From JAQBGV01 sp032128395 (GTDB lineage: Bacteria > Planctomycetota > UBA8108 > UBA1146): a stretch of DNA of 45,998 nt. Below are positions 33,416-42,500 of the stretch, piece by piece (positions within the stretch are counted from its first letter, which is position 1; each line of letters starts with the position of its first letter). A program made the position numbers and the translations under genes. Below the pieces are notes generated by a model. It had not been told where the DNA came from. It saw only the letters and a program-made list of their open reading frames with translations, and did no database searches. Location of the stretch: the NCBI GenBank assembly GCA_032128395.1, contig JAQBGV010000028.1:1-45998 (forward strand), written 5' to 3'.

Positions 33416-33925
33416 TCAGGGAGCGACGATCCTCAACACTGTCCGGCGATCGGAAGTCGCCACCTGCGCGGTGATCTCGATCTCCCCCCCCGGGGACTTC
33501 GGGGCTCCCTTGATTTCATACAGCTGACGCCAGTGCCGGATTCGGAACATCGACCCGCCCTCCGTCTCCTCGACCGCTCCGCGGGCGACGAGCTTCATCT
33601 CTCCCGGATCGAAACCGCTCCTTCGGACCGCGCGGGGGATGTCCGGGAGAACGATCTCCCGGAGCGGGAAGGACCGGACCGTCACGCATCCCGTCGAGAG
33701 CTCCGTGGTCACCTGGTCGACGCCATCCAGGCGCCGGAGGCCGTCCGCGACGGCCTTCGTTCAGGGGAGTCACTCGAGACCGCGAACGACGATCTCGATG
33801 CGCAGGAGTCCCGAGTTTCCATCGAGAGGTGGGGCGGGCGGCGTAGTGCCGACCGACGCGCATCCCGGATCGACGGTCAGCGTGATGATCGCGAGGAGAG
33901 CGAGCGGAAGTGATGTCCGGATCAT
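33416..33925 (-). CDS. candidate UxxU selenoprotein with heavy-metal-associated (HMA) domain, exported
   Basis: Read with two in-frame UGA codons as selenocysteine, this gives 169 residues. Residues 1-22 are an export signal ending DPGC (a weak lipobox). The HMA domain (about 40-105) reads LLRIEIVVRGLE-U-LP-U-TKAVADGLRR then LDGVDQVTTEL and GCVTV. It aligns with the HMA pattern GMxCxxCxxxVxxxLxxLxGVxxVxVxLxxGxVxV so that Sec52 and Sec55 occupy exactly the two metal-binding cysteines. A C-terminal beta-domain follows (GFDPGEMKLVARGAVEE; EIEITAQVATSDRRTVLRIV). The same frame is open on both sides and coding-like throughout. AAAGG lies 5 nt before ATG 33925. It is 20 nt downstream of the barrel gene (same operon) and divergent from CusCBA. 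Likely role: metal capture in the envelope, perhaps of soft metals such as Hg, Ag or Cu (inference). The alternative is a pseudogene with two nonsense changes. Confidence 0.8.
33738..33756 (-). promoter_or_regulatory. candidate bacterial SECIS hairpin
   Basis: On the mRNA, AGGCCGUC-GCG-GACGGCCU forms a perfect 8-bp stem with a 3-nt loop starting with G. It begins 4 nt after the second UGA; the loop lies 21 nt after the first UGA and 12 nt after the second. Bacterial SECIS elements are hairpins just inside the coding region after the UGA with G early in the apical loop; distance and loop base fit well for the first UGA and slightly short for the second. Confidence 0.55.
33761..33772 (-). other. 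paired UGA codons (predicted Sec-x-x-Sec)
   Basis: Minus-strand codons TGA CTC CCC TGA at 33772-33761 encode the U-L-P-U motif of the HMA protein. Other genes in the window end at TGA and use TGG for Trp, so general reassignment of UGA is unlikely. Confidence 0.75.
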
Positions 33926-33945
33926 CGGAGCCTTTCGTGCCGAGT

Positions 33946-34797
33946 TCAGAAGAGAAACTTCACGGCGAAGGTGATCGACCCGCGAAGATCCCCGCGATCG
34001 TCGTCGATCCCCTGTACGAGCGGGATCTGGAGACCGATCTCGAACAGCAGGTCGGTCCGCGGGTAGATCTGCAGTCCGGGAGCGAGGAGAAGATTCGTTC
34101 CGTCGTCGTCGAGCTTTCCCGACGAGCGGTCGCTCGCGTACCGGTAGGTGGACAGGAGCTCGAGCACGGGGCGAATCTCGATCCTCCGTTCTCCCGGCTC
34201 GAAGTGGGCGGGGTAGAGGCGATACCAGTAGGCGCAGTTCAGTTCGAGCTCGGGGCCGGGCCGAAATCCCTCGTGCCGCGTCCGGTGGAGATACGCTGCC
34301 TCGAGCGAGACGCGGTGTCGATCGCGGATCACGGTGAACGCTGTCCCCGCGCCGACCCCCCAATTGCCGCTCCCGACCTGAAGAGTTCGGGGCACCCGGA
34401 CCCCGTCCACGCTCTGATCATCCGTCCCCGTCGGGATCTGCCCTCGGATCAATGCCGCCCACCGCGTCGATTCCAGGATTCCGTCGGTCTGGTAGAGGCT
34501 GCGCTTCAGTGCGATGGAGATGTCACCCACCCCGGCGATCGTGGTTCGATGGACCGTTCCCGGCGGGGACTCGAAGCGAATCCTCCGATCGACGACCGTC
34601 GGAAGTTCGATCGAAGCCTCGACCTTCGGCGTGATCCCGTAGAGGAACTTCTGGCTCCAGATGAGCGAGCGGACGTTCTCCGACTCGTCGTAGGTGAGAG
34701 ACTCCCTCAGGGTCGGAATCGTGGGGGGGGTGATCCCGGCGTTCTCGGTCACGATCTGAGCACCTGAGGTGATCGGGATCGAGATCGCGATGAGCAC
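33946..34797 (-). CDS. outer-membrane beta-barrel protein (Phenol_MetA_deg/transporter-like)
   Basis: About 283 residues of alternating amphipathic strands end in FAVKFLF, the aromatic C-terminus typical of outer-membrane barrels. The start of the mature part is QIVTENAGITPPTIPTLRES; GVGDISIALKRSLY resembles the GIGDxxxxxKY pattern of the PF13557-type (MetA-pathway/transporter) barrels. It is predicted to be an outer-membrane protein in the same operon as the HMA selenoprotein candidate. The start is unclear: the hydrophobic leader continues upstream as CRWEIIFGVLIAISIPITSG, so GTG 34797 is probably too short, and no good start is in frame. ATG 34832 with a one-base frame change would give a better leader. 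The 5' end should be treated as provisional. Confidence 0.65.
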   Translation of the reverse strand: MLIAISIPITSGAQIVTENAGITPPTIPTLRESLTYDESENVRSLIWSQKFLYGITPKVEASIELPTVVDRRIRFESPPGTVHRTTIAGVGDISIALKRSLYQTDGILESTRWAALIRGQIPTGTDDQSVDGVRVPRTLQVGSGNWGVGAGTAFTVIRDRHRVSLEAAYLHRTRHEGFRPGPELELNCAYWYRLYPAHFEPGERRIEIRPVLELLSTYRYASDRSSGKLDDDGTNLLLAPGLQIYPRTDLLFEIGLQIPLVQGIDDDRGDLRGSITFAVKFLF

Positions 34798-35154
34798 GCC
34801 GAAGATGATCTCCCAGCGACAGCCTCCCTCATCACACCGAGGGATGAGGGCACGGTCCGTACATTGCGTTCCCTTGCTCGCCTCGCCCCCTGCTCGCTGG
34901 TGGCGTCGATGACCTCGATCTCGCACAGGACTCGCAGGCGAGCTTCCGCGTGAGCGCGATGGCATCGTGACCCCGTGCACAGCCGGCCGAGAGCACCTCG
35001 TCGATTCGCTTCGACACGTGGATCCACCCCCTGCGGAGGGCCAGGTCGAGCGAGACTCACCGATCGTACGCTCACCGGGCCGGAGACGCACCGGAACTCC
35101 TCGCGGGGGAGCCGCGTTCCCCTGATCCTCGTCGTTCTCACCCCGAGAACATCC
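34798..35154. other. divergent spacer with coding-like pieces in several minus-strand frames
   Basis: No intact gene was found. On the minus strand, protein-like pieces appear in different frames: PILIIRVEDVLGVRTTRIRG, then LDLALRRGWIHVSKRIDEVL with RKLACESC, then CEIEVIDATSEQGARRA. They could be the remains of one small gene broken by indels, or chance. The spacer separates the minus-strand barrel/HMA operon from the plus-strand efflux operon. Confidence 0.35.
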
Positions 35155-35184
35155 TCGACCCGGATGATCAGAATGGGATAGACT
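35155..35184 (+). promoter_or_regulatory. possible promoter giving a leaderless transcript
   Basis: TCGACC at 35155-35160 and TAGACT at 35179-35184 are separated by 18 nt. ATG 35191 follows the -10 box by only 6 nt and has no ribosome site, so transcription would start at or near the ATG. Pattern match only. Confidence 0.35.
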
Positions 35185-35190
35185 GAAGCC

Positions 35191-35535
35191 ATGAGACAGT
35201 TCTTCGCGATCATGGGCATCCTCGGCTGGCTCGCCACCACGAGCTCCGTCCCGATGGTTCTAGGGGCCGCGGAAGCCCCGAGCGGGTGTGACTGTTGTTG
35301 CTCGGCAGAGAGTTGCGGCTGCTGCGCTCCGGTCGCGGGTCGCGACGGCGACCAAAATTCCCAGCGTGATTCGATTTCCCTCGGCGCACTCGCGTGCGTT
35401 TGCGCCTCGGGCGAAGTCCCCACCCCACCCGCGGCTCCGAGCCCGGGCCCGGTGCAACTCGATTCCGCGCGGAAGTGCTTCTCTTCGATCGTCCCCGACC
35501 CCCGATCGCCCGGTGCGGTGGTACCGGGTCGATGA
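35191..35535 (+). CDS. small Cys-rich exported peptide at the head of the efflux locus
   Basis: The 114-residue protein has a signal peptide (MRQFFAIMGILGWLATTSSV, continuing PMVLGA). The mature part opens with SGCDCCCSAESCGCC, then ACVCASGE and one later Cys, ten cysteines in all, mostly in the first 55 mature residues. The rest is Pro/Ser-rich and loses character toward the end. The clustered CxCC and CxCC motifs are typical of metal-binding peptides, and the position next to a CusCBA-type operon fits a periplasmic metal buffer, although no family was recognised. No ribosome site precedes the ATG. The next gene starts 254 nt downstream, so it may have its own promoter. Confidence 0.6.
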   Translation: MRQFFAIMGILGWLATTSSVPMVLGAAEAPSGCDCCCSAESCGCCAPVAGRDGDQNSQRDSISLGALACVCASGEVPTPPAAPSPGPVQLDSARKCFSSIVPDPRSPGAVVPGR

Positions 35536-35789
35536 CTTTCTCCCCGCCCACGGCGCTCCCGCGCCCCCTCCTCCCGGACGCGCTCCGCCGACCTCGTAGG
35601 AGCCCGCCGAGAGAAGCCCAGGACTCACTCCACTCTCTTGACGGGCTCGAGGAGTGCTCGCGCGCGATTTTTCGACGCGATCCCGCTGCCACTCCCCCGA
35701 GCACGGAATCCGGATCCAGAACTCCCTTCCCCTGCCGGCGCGTGCCGCCGGCTCGACGCGTCCCGAGAGGGGCGCCGAAGGAGGCCCTC

Positions 35790-37175
35790 GTGCGGCATCC
35801 TTGGCTCGCGCTCTGTTGCGCCATCGGGATCCCCGGCTGCGCCGCCCCCCGTGTGCACCCCTCCGATATTGCGGACCGGGCAGCCCACTCCTCGGACGCG
35901 GTCCGGCTCGAATGGGAGGTTCCCCCCGGCGATCCGACGCCCCCGGTCTCCGGTCTGGCCGAGTTGGAGCAGCTCGCGGTCTCTCGCCACGGTGATCTCG
36001 AACGACTGCGGCTCGAACGCAGAGCCTTCGAGGCGCGTGCCGTCGGTGCCCGCGCTTGGCCCGACCCACGGCTGATCTTTCGGGAGTACCTCGTCGAGGT
36101 CGAGACGCGGGTCGGGCCGCAAGAGCGCACGTTCGGGATCGAGCAGACGATCCCGTGGCCCGGCCTGCTCGACGATCGCTCGGAACGGGCGAGCCGGCAG
36201 GCCGAGATGACCGGGTACGAACTCCTCGGGGCTCGGCGGGAAGTCCTTGCCCGGCTGCGTTCGCGATGGGCGGAGTACTTCTACCTCGGGCGCGCCATCG
36301 TCGTGCGCCGCGAAACCCTCGCGCTCCTCGGTCGGCTGCAAGAGTTGGCGCGTGACCGTCTCGCGGTCGGAAGGGGAAGTGCGAGCCACGTCATCCGCGT
36401 CCAGGTCGAACTCGCCCGCCTCGAGAACGAGATCGCCACCCTCGTGGAGCGAACCTCGCCGCTCCGAACTTCGATTCTCTCCCTGGTCGGTGGCTCACCG
36501 GATCGGGAGATTCCATTCCCCGTCGATCTCGATCCCCGCGAACCTGAACCCACCGACCCCGATCGGATCCGCGAGAACCTCCTCGACCGCGACGCCGTGC
36601 TCGCTCGCGCGGATGCTGCGATCCGGGTCGCCGAGGCCGAGCTCGACATCGCCGGTTACGAGGGGTGGCCGAAGCTCGGGATCGGGGCGCAGACGATCAT
36701 CACCGGGGACGCGGTCAGCCCCGGGGTCTCCGGGAGTGGCGACGATGCGTGGATCGTCGGGGTCCAGCTCGAGATTCCGATCGATCGCAGACGCGTCCGC
36801 GCCGCCGAGCGCTCCGCGCGCGATCACCGCGACGGTGCGGTCGCCGCCGCCCGCCAACTCGAGCGCGATCGCGTCGCCGTACTCGAGGATGCGCTCTTCC
36901 TCCGAGAGGACGCGGCGCGGCGGGTCGGACTCTACGACGGGACCCTGATCCCGAAAGGAGAGGAGTCGCTCCGCGCGACTGAAGCCGCATTCGTCGCCGG
37001 TGAGGTGGACTTCACGAATTTGATCGATGCGGAGCGGGTGCTCCTCGAGTTCCGGCTCTCGCTCGAGCGCGCGCGGGCGGACCGGTGGCTCGCCGGTGCG
37101 CGGTTGCGCGGGTTCCTGGGAGAGCCAGACAGCTGGCTCGAGGTGGAGCGAACCGAGGAAGGGAGCGAGAGATGA
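35790..37175 (+). CDS. outer-membrane efflux protein (TolC/CusC type)
   Basis: The 461-residue protein is the outer-membrane channel of a tripartite RND pump. GTG 35790 follows AAGGAGG by 5 nt and gives an exported start (VRHPWLALCCAIGIPGC) with a plausible lipobox IPGC, as in CusC-type lipoproteins. The body has the duplicated long-helix pattern of the OEP family (LEQLAVSRHGDLERLRLERR; FGIEQTIPWPG; RLAVGRGSASHVIRVQVELA; AAFVAGEVDFTNLIDAER). It is the first gene of a three-gene unit: its TGA overlaps the ATG of the adaptor gene. The long upstream in-frame extension is Pro/Arg-rich and not coding. Confidence 0.9.
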   Translation: MRHPWLALCCAIGIPGCAAPRVHPSDIADRAAHSSDAVRLEWEVPPGDPTPPVSGLAELEQLAVSRHGDLERLRLERRAFEARAVGARAWPDPRLIFREYLVEVETRVGPQERTFGIEQTIPWPGLLDDRSERASRQAEMTGYELLGARREVLARLRSRWAEYFYLGRAIVVRRETLALLGRLQELARDRLAVGRGSASHVIRVQVELARLENEIATLVERTSPLRTSILSLVGGSPDREIPFPVDLDPREPEPTDPDRIRENLLDRDAVLARADAAIRVAEAELDIAGYEGWPKLGIGAQTIITGDAVSPGVSGSGDDAWIVGVQLEIPIDRRRVRAAERSARDHRDGAVAAARQLERDRVAVLEDALFLREDAARRVGLYDGTLIPKGEESLRATEAAFVAGEVDFTNLIDAERVLLEFRLSLERARADRWLAGARLRGFLGEPDSWLEVERTEEGSER

Positions 37176-39511
37176 AGAAGACTGGAATCGATCCTGGCCC
37201 AGTGCCCCGGGGTCCGAAGCTCCGCGTGCTCATCGCCGCGACCGCCCTTGCGGCCATCCTTCTCATCATTGGAATCTCCATCGGCCCGGCGGTACAGAGC
37301 TGGCTCGAACCGCGCGACGCACCCGGGGAGCCGGCGGGGGAGGGGGATGGCACTTGGTACATCAGTCAGATGCACCCTTGGATCATCCAGCCGGAGCCCG
37401 GGCAGTGCCCGATCTGCGGGATGGACCTCACCCCGGTCGATCCGGATCGATTTGCGGGTGAGATCACCATCGATCCGGTCGTCGTGCAGAACATGGGGAT
37501 CCGCGTCGAAACCGCGGACCTGGGTCCCATCGAGCAGCACATTCGAACGGTGGGAACCGTCGTCGTCGACGAAAGCCGCGTCCACGACGTTGTGCAACGA
37601 TTCGGGGGGTGGATCGAGAAAATCCACGTGGGGGCCAGGTTCGATCGAGTGCAAATCGGTGATCCATTGTTCGCGGTCTATTCCCCCGAGGTGTTCATCG
37701 CCGAGCGCGACTTTCTCGTCGTCCGCGAGGGCGGGAGCCGGAGTGCGGACGACGAACGATTGAACCAGGCTGCTCGAAGGAAGCTCGAGCTCTTCGGCAT
37801 CCCACCCGAGGAGATCGAACGCCTCGAGGAGACCGGCGTCGCGACCGACACGATCACCGTCCGCAGTCCTGCAGACGGAGTGGTTTGGCAGAAACAGGTC
37901 AACTCGGGGAGTGAGATCGCTGCTCGAACCGTCGCGTACCAGATCGCCGACCTGTCGGTGGTGTGGGTCGAGGCGACCATCTACGAGCAGCAACTGCCGT
38001 TCGTGCGAGTCGGTCAGGAGGCGCGCATCACCGTCGACTACGGTGCCCCGCTCGAAATCCGAGGTACGGTCTCGACGATATATCCCGCGATGGACCCGCG
38101 GACCCGCGAAACCCGAGCGCGGCTCGTGTTCGAAAACCCTGGCGGAGCGCTCAGGCCGGAAATGTTCGCGACGGTGCACATCATCGAGCGGCTCCCGGAA
38201 GAGTTCGTCCGGGTCCCGGTCGAAGCGGTGGTGGGAACCGGAACTCGCAATTTGGTCTTCGTCAGTCTCGGTCGAGGTCGCTTCGAGCCGCGGGATGTCC
38301 GCACCGGACCGAGGGGATTCGATGGACGCACGGCGATCCTCGAGGGGATTGCCGATGGGGAGCGGGTGGTCGTCTCCGGGCAGTTCCTCCTCGACTCCGA
38401 GAGCAAGATGCGCGAGGCCCTCGCCAAGGTGATGCGAGGAGAGCTGGCGACGGACCCGGTGCCTGCCGCACGTGCCGCTCCCGGAACGCTGGTCCCAATC
38501 GATGAACCGACAAAAGTGGCGCTGCGCGACGCGCTCGGCGTCTACCTGGAATTCCAACGGGCCCTCTATCAGGGAGACTCCGACTCGGCAGGCGCGCTCG
38601 TCGAACCGGCACGATCCACGTTCACTCGATTCATCGCGACCGGGAAGGAGGCCGATCCTCACTTCCACCACCGAGTCGCAGCGATCGCCGAACTCGAGTC
38701 GGCAGTTCAGAACATCGGCGGGGTCGATCTCGCCGCTCTGCGGGTCTCGTTCGGCGATCTCAGCGTTGCACTGCGGGAAGTCGTCCTGGCCGTCGGTGCC
38801 CCGGCGAATCCCGATGGTTCTTGGATCGGGATGCGCTGTGGCATGGCGAAGGGGATCCGGGATGACGGCGTCTGGCTCCAGATCGGCGATGATCCGCGCA
38901 ATCCCTACTTCGGGGATGCATCGGGGATGCGCTCGTGCGCCGCGGAGACTTGGGGGATCCCCGCGGTCGACACTTCGGCGGGGGAAGACCTCGATCCGAC
39001 GTCGATGTCTGACCCTGAAATCGGTGAGATCGAGCACGCGAGTCACACGATCGGCTCTCCGATCTCCGCTCCGTGGACAGAACTCTCCGAGGCTGCGCTG
39101 CTCTCTTACGTCGCGGTCACGAGCGGTCTGTACTCCGATGACCTCGCTTCCGCGCAACTGTCCGCGATCGGATTTCGCAGCGCTCTGACGGAGGCGGGTG
39201 GCGCGTGGATGCCCGTCGCTGAATTCGCGCACGCGATCACGGAGTCCGCCGACCTCGGAACCGCGCGGCAGGCGCTCGGAGAGATCGGAGTGGCGCTACG
39301 CGATGCGGCTCTCGACGGTCGGCTCCCCGCTGCTGGGTGGACGATCCACCGCTGTGGCATGGCCCGCGGGATCGCCGAGAAGGGGATCTGGCTGCAGAAA
39401 GAAGACGATGAGCCGCTCAATCCGTTCTTCGGGGTGGACCACGGGATGTCGCACTGCGCGATGCAGGCGTGGTCCGTCACCGAGTCTGGCCTCGAGGAGG
39501 TCGAGCGATGA
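37172..39511 (+). CDS. cusB: CusB-type membrane fusion protein with metal-binding head and two DUF3347 domains
   Basis: This 779-residue protein is far longer than usual CusB (about 400-520). A membrane anchor lies at 19-37. A heavy-metal-binding domain at 62-90 has YISQMHPWIIQPEPGQCPIC with GMDL. The HlyD-like adaptor core covers about 100-420 (TVVVDESRVHDVVQRFGGWI; VRSPADGVVW; IYPAMDPRTRETRARLVFEN). Two tandem DUF3347 copies follow: about 447-595 (MRCGMAKG, RNPYFGDASGMRSC) and about 640-770 (HRCGMARG, LNPFFGVDHGMSHC). Each keeps a Cys-Met pair and a second Cys suited to soft-metal binding. The protein links pump and channel in the periplasm and may hand metal to CusA. ATGA overlaps occur at both ends. 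Confidence 0.92.
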   Translation: MKKTGIDPGPVPRGPKLRVLIAATALAAILLIIGISIGPAVQSWLEPRDAPGEPAGEGDGTWYISQMHPWIIQPEPGQCPICGMDLTPVDPDRFAGEITIDPVVVQNMGIRVETADLGPIEQHIRTVGTVVVDESRVHDVVQRFGGWIEKIHVGARFDRVQIGDPLFAVYSPEVFIAERDFLVVREGGSRSADDERLNQAARRKLELFGIPPEEIERLEETGVATDTITVRSPADGVVWQKQVNSGSEIAARTVAYQIADLSVVWVEATIYEQQLPFVRVGQEARITVDYGAPLEIRGTVSTIYPAMDPRTRETRARLVFENPGGALRPEMFATVHIIERLPEEFVRVPVEAVVGTGTRNLVFVSLGRGRFEPRDVRTGPRGFDGRTAILEGIADGERVVVSGQFLLDSESKMREALAKVMRGELATDPVPAARAAPGTLVPIDEPTKVALRDALGVYLEFQRALYQGDSDSAGALVEPARSTFTRFIATGKEADPHFHHRVAAIAELESAVQNIGGVDLAALRVSFGDLSVALREVVLAVGAPANPDGSWIGMRCGMAKGIRDDGVWLQIGDDPRNPYFGDASGMRSCAAETWGIPAVDTSAGEDLDPTSMSDPEIGEIEHASHTIGSPISAPWTELSEAALLSYVAVTSGLYSDDLASAQLSAIGFRSALTEAGGAWMPVAEFAHAITESADLGTARQALGEIGVALRDAALDGRLPAAGWTIHRCGMARGIAEKGIWLQKEDDEPLNPFFGVDHGMSHCAMQAWSVTESGLEEVER

Positions 39512-42500
39512 TCGAACGGGTGATCCGCGGCTGCATCCAGAACCGCGCGCTGGTGGTGATCTTCGCCGCGGCGCTGGTCATCGCCGGGGTATGGGCCGCG
39601 CAGTCGATCACGATCGATGCGATTCCGGACCTGTCGGACGTCCAGGTGATCATCCGCACCGAGTTCCCCGGACAGGCGCCTCAACTCGTGGAGGATCAGG
39701 TCACCTACCCGTTGACGACGGCGATGCTCGCGGTGCCGCAGTCGAAGAACGTCCGCGGCTTCAGCATGTTCGGATCGAGCTTCGTCTACATCATCTTCGA
39801 GGACGGGACCGACATCTATTGGGCCCGGTCACGCGTCCTCGAACAGTTGAGCACGGTCACTGCGCGTCTTCCGGATGGGGTCGTTCCCCAGCTCGGGCCG
39901 GATGCGACGGGGGTCGGCTGGGTGTACGCGTACATGCTGATCACCGGTCGCTACTGTCCGGACCATCCCGGTGGACTCTGGCACGATCCCGAGTCCGACA
40001 CTTGGTTCGATGAGCCGGGTCCGGCGAGTGTGCCTGGGCAGCCCGAACGCCGGGTTCGCCATCGGGTCTTCCTCGATGTCGAGCGCCGATGGGTCGATCC
40101 CGAGACCGGGGATAGCCACGCCTCCCCCGACCTCGCTCCGGAGGCGAGCCGCGGCCGACTGATCGAGCTGACGAGTGGAACTCCGATCGATCGATGCCCG
40201 CTGACGGGGGCACCGCTCATCACACCCGATCTCTCACTCGCGGATCTCCGCAGCGTCCAGGACTGGTACCTCCGCTACGAGCTGACGACCGTCCCCGGAG
40301 TGAGCGAGGTCGCGACGGTCGGGGGGATGGTGCGTCAGTACCAGATCGTCCTCGATCCGGTCGCCCTCCATGCCTTCGACATTGGGATCGACGACGTGAA
40401 GCGTGCAGTCCGCGAGAGCAACCAGGATGTCGGAGGGCGTCTCCTCGAGCGAGCCGAGACCGAATTCATGGTCCGCGGCATCGGTTACCTCGGAAGCGAC
40501 GTCCCAGGCTCGGGGTTCGACGGCACGGTGGACGACGATTCCGAGCGTGCAGCCTCCCTCAGGCAGGGCCCGATGGCCGGCTTCCAACACCGTGTCGTCC
40601 ACGACCTCGAACGGGTCGTCCTCCGCGCCGATGCGAGCGGGGTCCCCGTCACCGTGGGAGACATCGGTCGAGTCGTCGTCGGCCCCGAGATCCGAAGGGG
40701 GATCGCCGAGTGGAACGGTCTCGGCGAAGCGGTCGGCGGAATCGTGGTGATGCGCTTCGGCGAGAACGCGCTCGACACGATCGGGCGGGTCCGCGTTCGA
40801 CTCGACGAACTGGCGAGCGGACTTCCCCCCGGCGTCGACATCGTCACCGCCTACGACCGGAGCGATCTCATCGAGCGCGCGATCGCGACTCTGTCGAAGA
40901 CACTCTTCGAAGAGGTGCTGGTCGTGTCCCTCGTGGTGCTCCTCTTCCTTCTCCACGCGCGGAGCGCCCTCGTCGCCATTATCGTGCTCCCGACCGGCGT
41001 GCTCGGGTCGCTAGTCCTGATGCGCACGCTCGGGGTCAACGCCAACATCATGAGTTTGGGAGGGATCGCCATCGCGATCGGGGTGATGGTCGACTCGGCG
41101 ATCATCATGGTCGAGAACGCCCACAAGGCGCTCGAACACGAACGAGAACAGGTCGCACAGGGCGCGGCGCCTCGAACGCGAACCGAAGTGATCGCCGAGG
41201 CGGCGAGTGAAGTCGGTCCGAGCCTCTTCTTCAGCCTCCTGATCATCACCGTCAGCTTCGTCCCGGTGTTCGTCCTGACCGGTCAGAGCGGGCGACTCTT
41301 CACCCCGCTGGCGTACACGAAGACCTTCGCGATGGGGGTCGCCGCACTCCTGTCCATCACCCTGATCCCGGTCGCGATGGCGTTCTTCATCCGAGAGAGG
41401 CTGTTACCCGAGACGTGGCCCCGCCGGCGGGCGGGGATCGCGATCGGGATCATCACCCTGGTTCCGGCCGCTCTCCTCGCGCTGCTCCCCCTGCCATCGC
41501 TCGAGGAGCACCGCGGGTGGCTGGTCGTAGGTTGGGTCGTGCTGTCCACCCTGATCACCGTTCCACAGCGATTCCTCGCCGAGGATCGAAATCCACTCTC
41601 GATGGTTCTCCGGGCGATCTACAACCCGGTGTTCGCCCTGGCGATGCGCTTCAAGGTGTGGGTCCTCGCCTTGTCGATCGGGCTCTTCGCCGTGACCCTG
41701 ATACCCGCGTCGAAGATCGGCACCGAGTTCATGCCACCCCTCGAGGAGGGGGACTTCCTCTACATGCCGAACACCGATCCCGGGCTCAGCGTCACCAAAG
41801 CGCGGGAGCTCCTGCAGCAGACGGACAAGCTCATCGCGCAGTTTCCCGAGGTTCGGAGCGTGCTGGGGAAGATCGGTCGGGCCGACACCGCGACCGACCC
41901 CGCGCCCCTGACGATGATCGAAACCACGATCATGCTGGAGCGAGACAAGTCGAAGTGGCGCCAGGTCGAAGAGCGGCGGCTGTGGGGGCTGTTCCGCCGA
42001 CTGCGACCGATCACCCTCGAGGAGCTGACCGACGGCTATGCGCTCCCGGGCGGGCGATGGGTCCCGGGGGTGAACCAGACGCTCCGGATCCCCGGTCTGA
42101 CCGGCGCTCTCACCCGCGGTGCGATGCCGATCCGCACCCGCATCGACATGCTCGCAACCGGGATCAAGACCCCGGTCGGGATCAAAGTCCTCGGCCCCGA
42201 TCTCGAACGTCTGAGCGAGCTCACGAGCGAGATCGAGTCGGTGCTCCGCACCGATCCCGAAATCTCGACCTGGACCGCGAGCGTCGCGGCGGACCGAACG
42301 GTCGGCGGCAACTACGTGGACATCGCGATCGACCGCGATGCGATCCAGAGATACGGCCTGCGCATCGCGCAGGTGCAGGACGTCATCATGTCTGCGCTCG
42401 GGGGGATGACCGTCACCCGCACGGTCGAGGGTCTCGAGCGTTACCCGGTCAACATTCGATATGCGCGCGAGCTGCGGGAGGACACGGAGCAGCTTCGGGG

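Noticed and set aside
33381..33440. Alternative C-terminus (LIESDVHFRVAL) for the HMA protein in another frame
   Set aside because: The main frame has a regular beta-strand pattern (EIEITAQVATSDRRTVLRIV) up to its TGA, while the alternative frame looks non-coding a few codons upstream.
33761..33772. General reassignment of UGA to Trp or Gly
   Set aside because: Many intact genes in the window end at TGA and encode Trp with TGG; no other conserved gene has internal in-frame TGA codons.
35394..35789. Long N-terminal extension of the outer-membrane efflux protein
   Set aside because: The extension is Pro/Arg-rich and overlaps the Cys-rich peptide gene, while GTG 35790 has a strong ribosome site and gives a normal lipoprotein-type signal.
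36932..39232. Long antisense open frame opposite cusB and the end of the channel gene
   Set aside because: It is rich in Arg, Asp and Gly without domain motifs and lies fully opposite clear genes; GC-rich DNA gives such frames routinely. The same holds for long antisense frames at 5722-7530, 13399-15186, 19717-20805 and 20906-22702.
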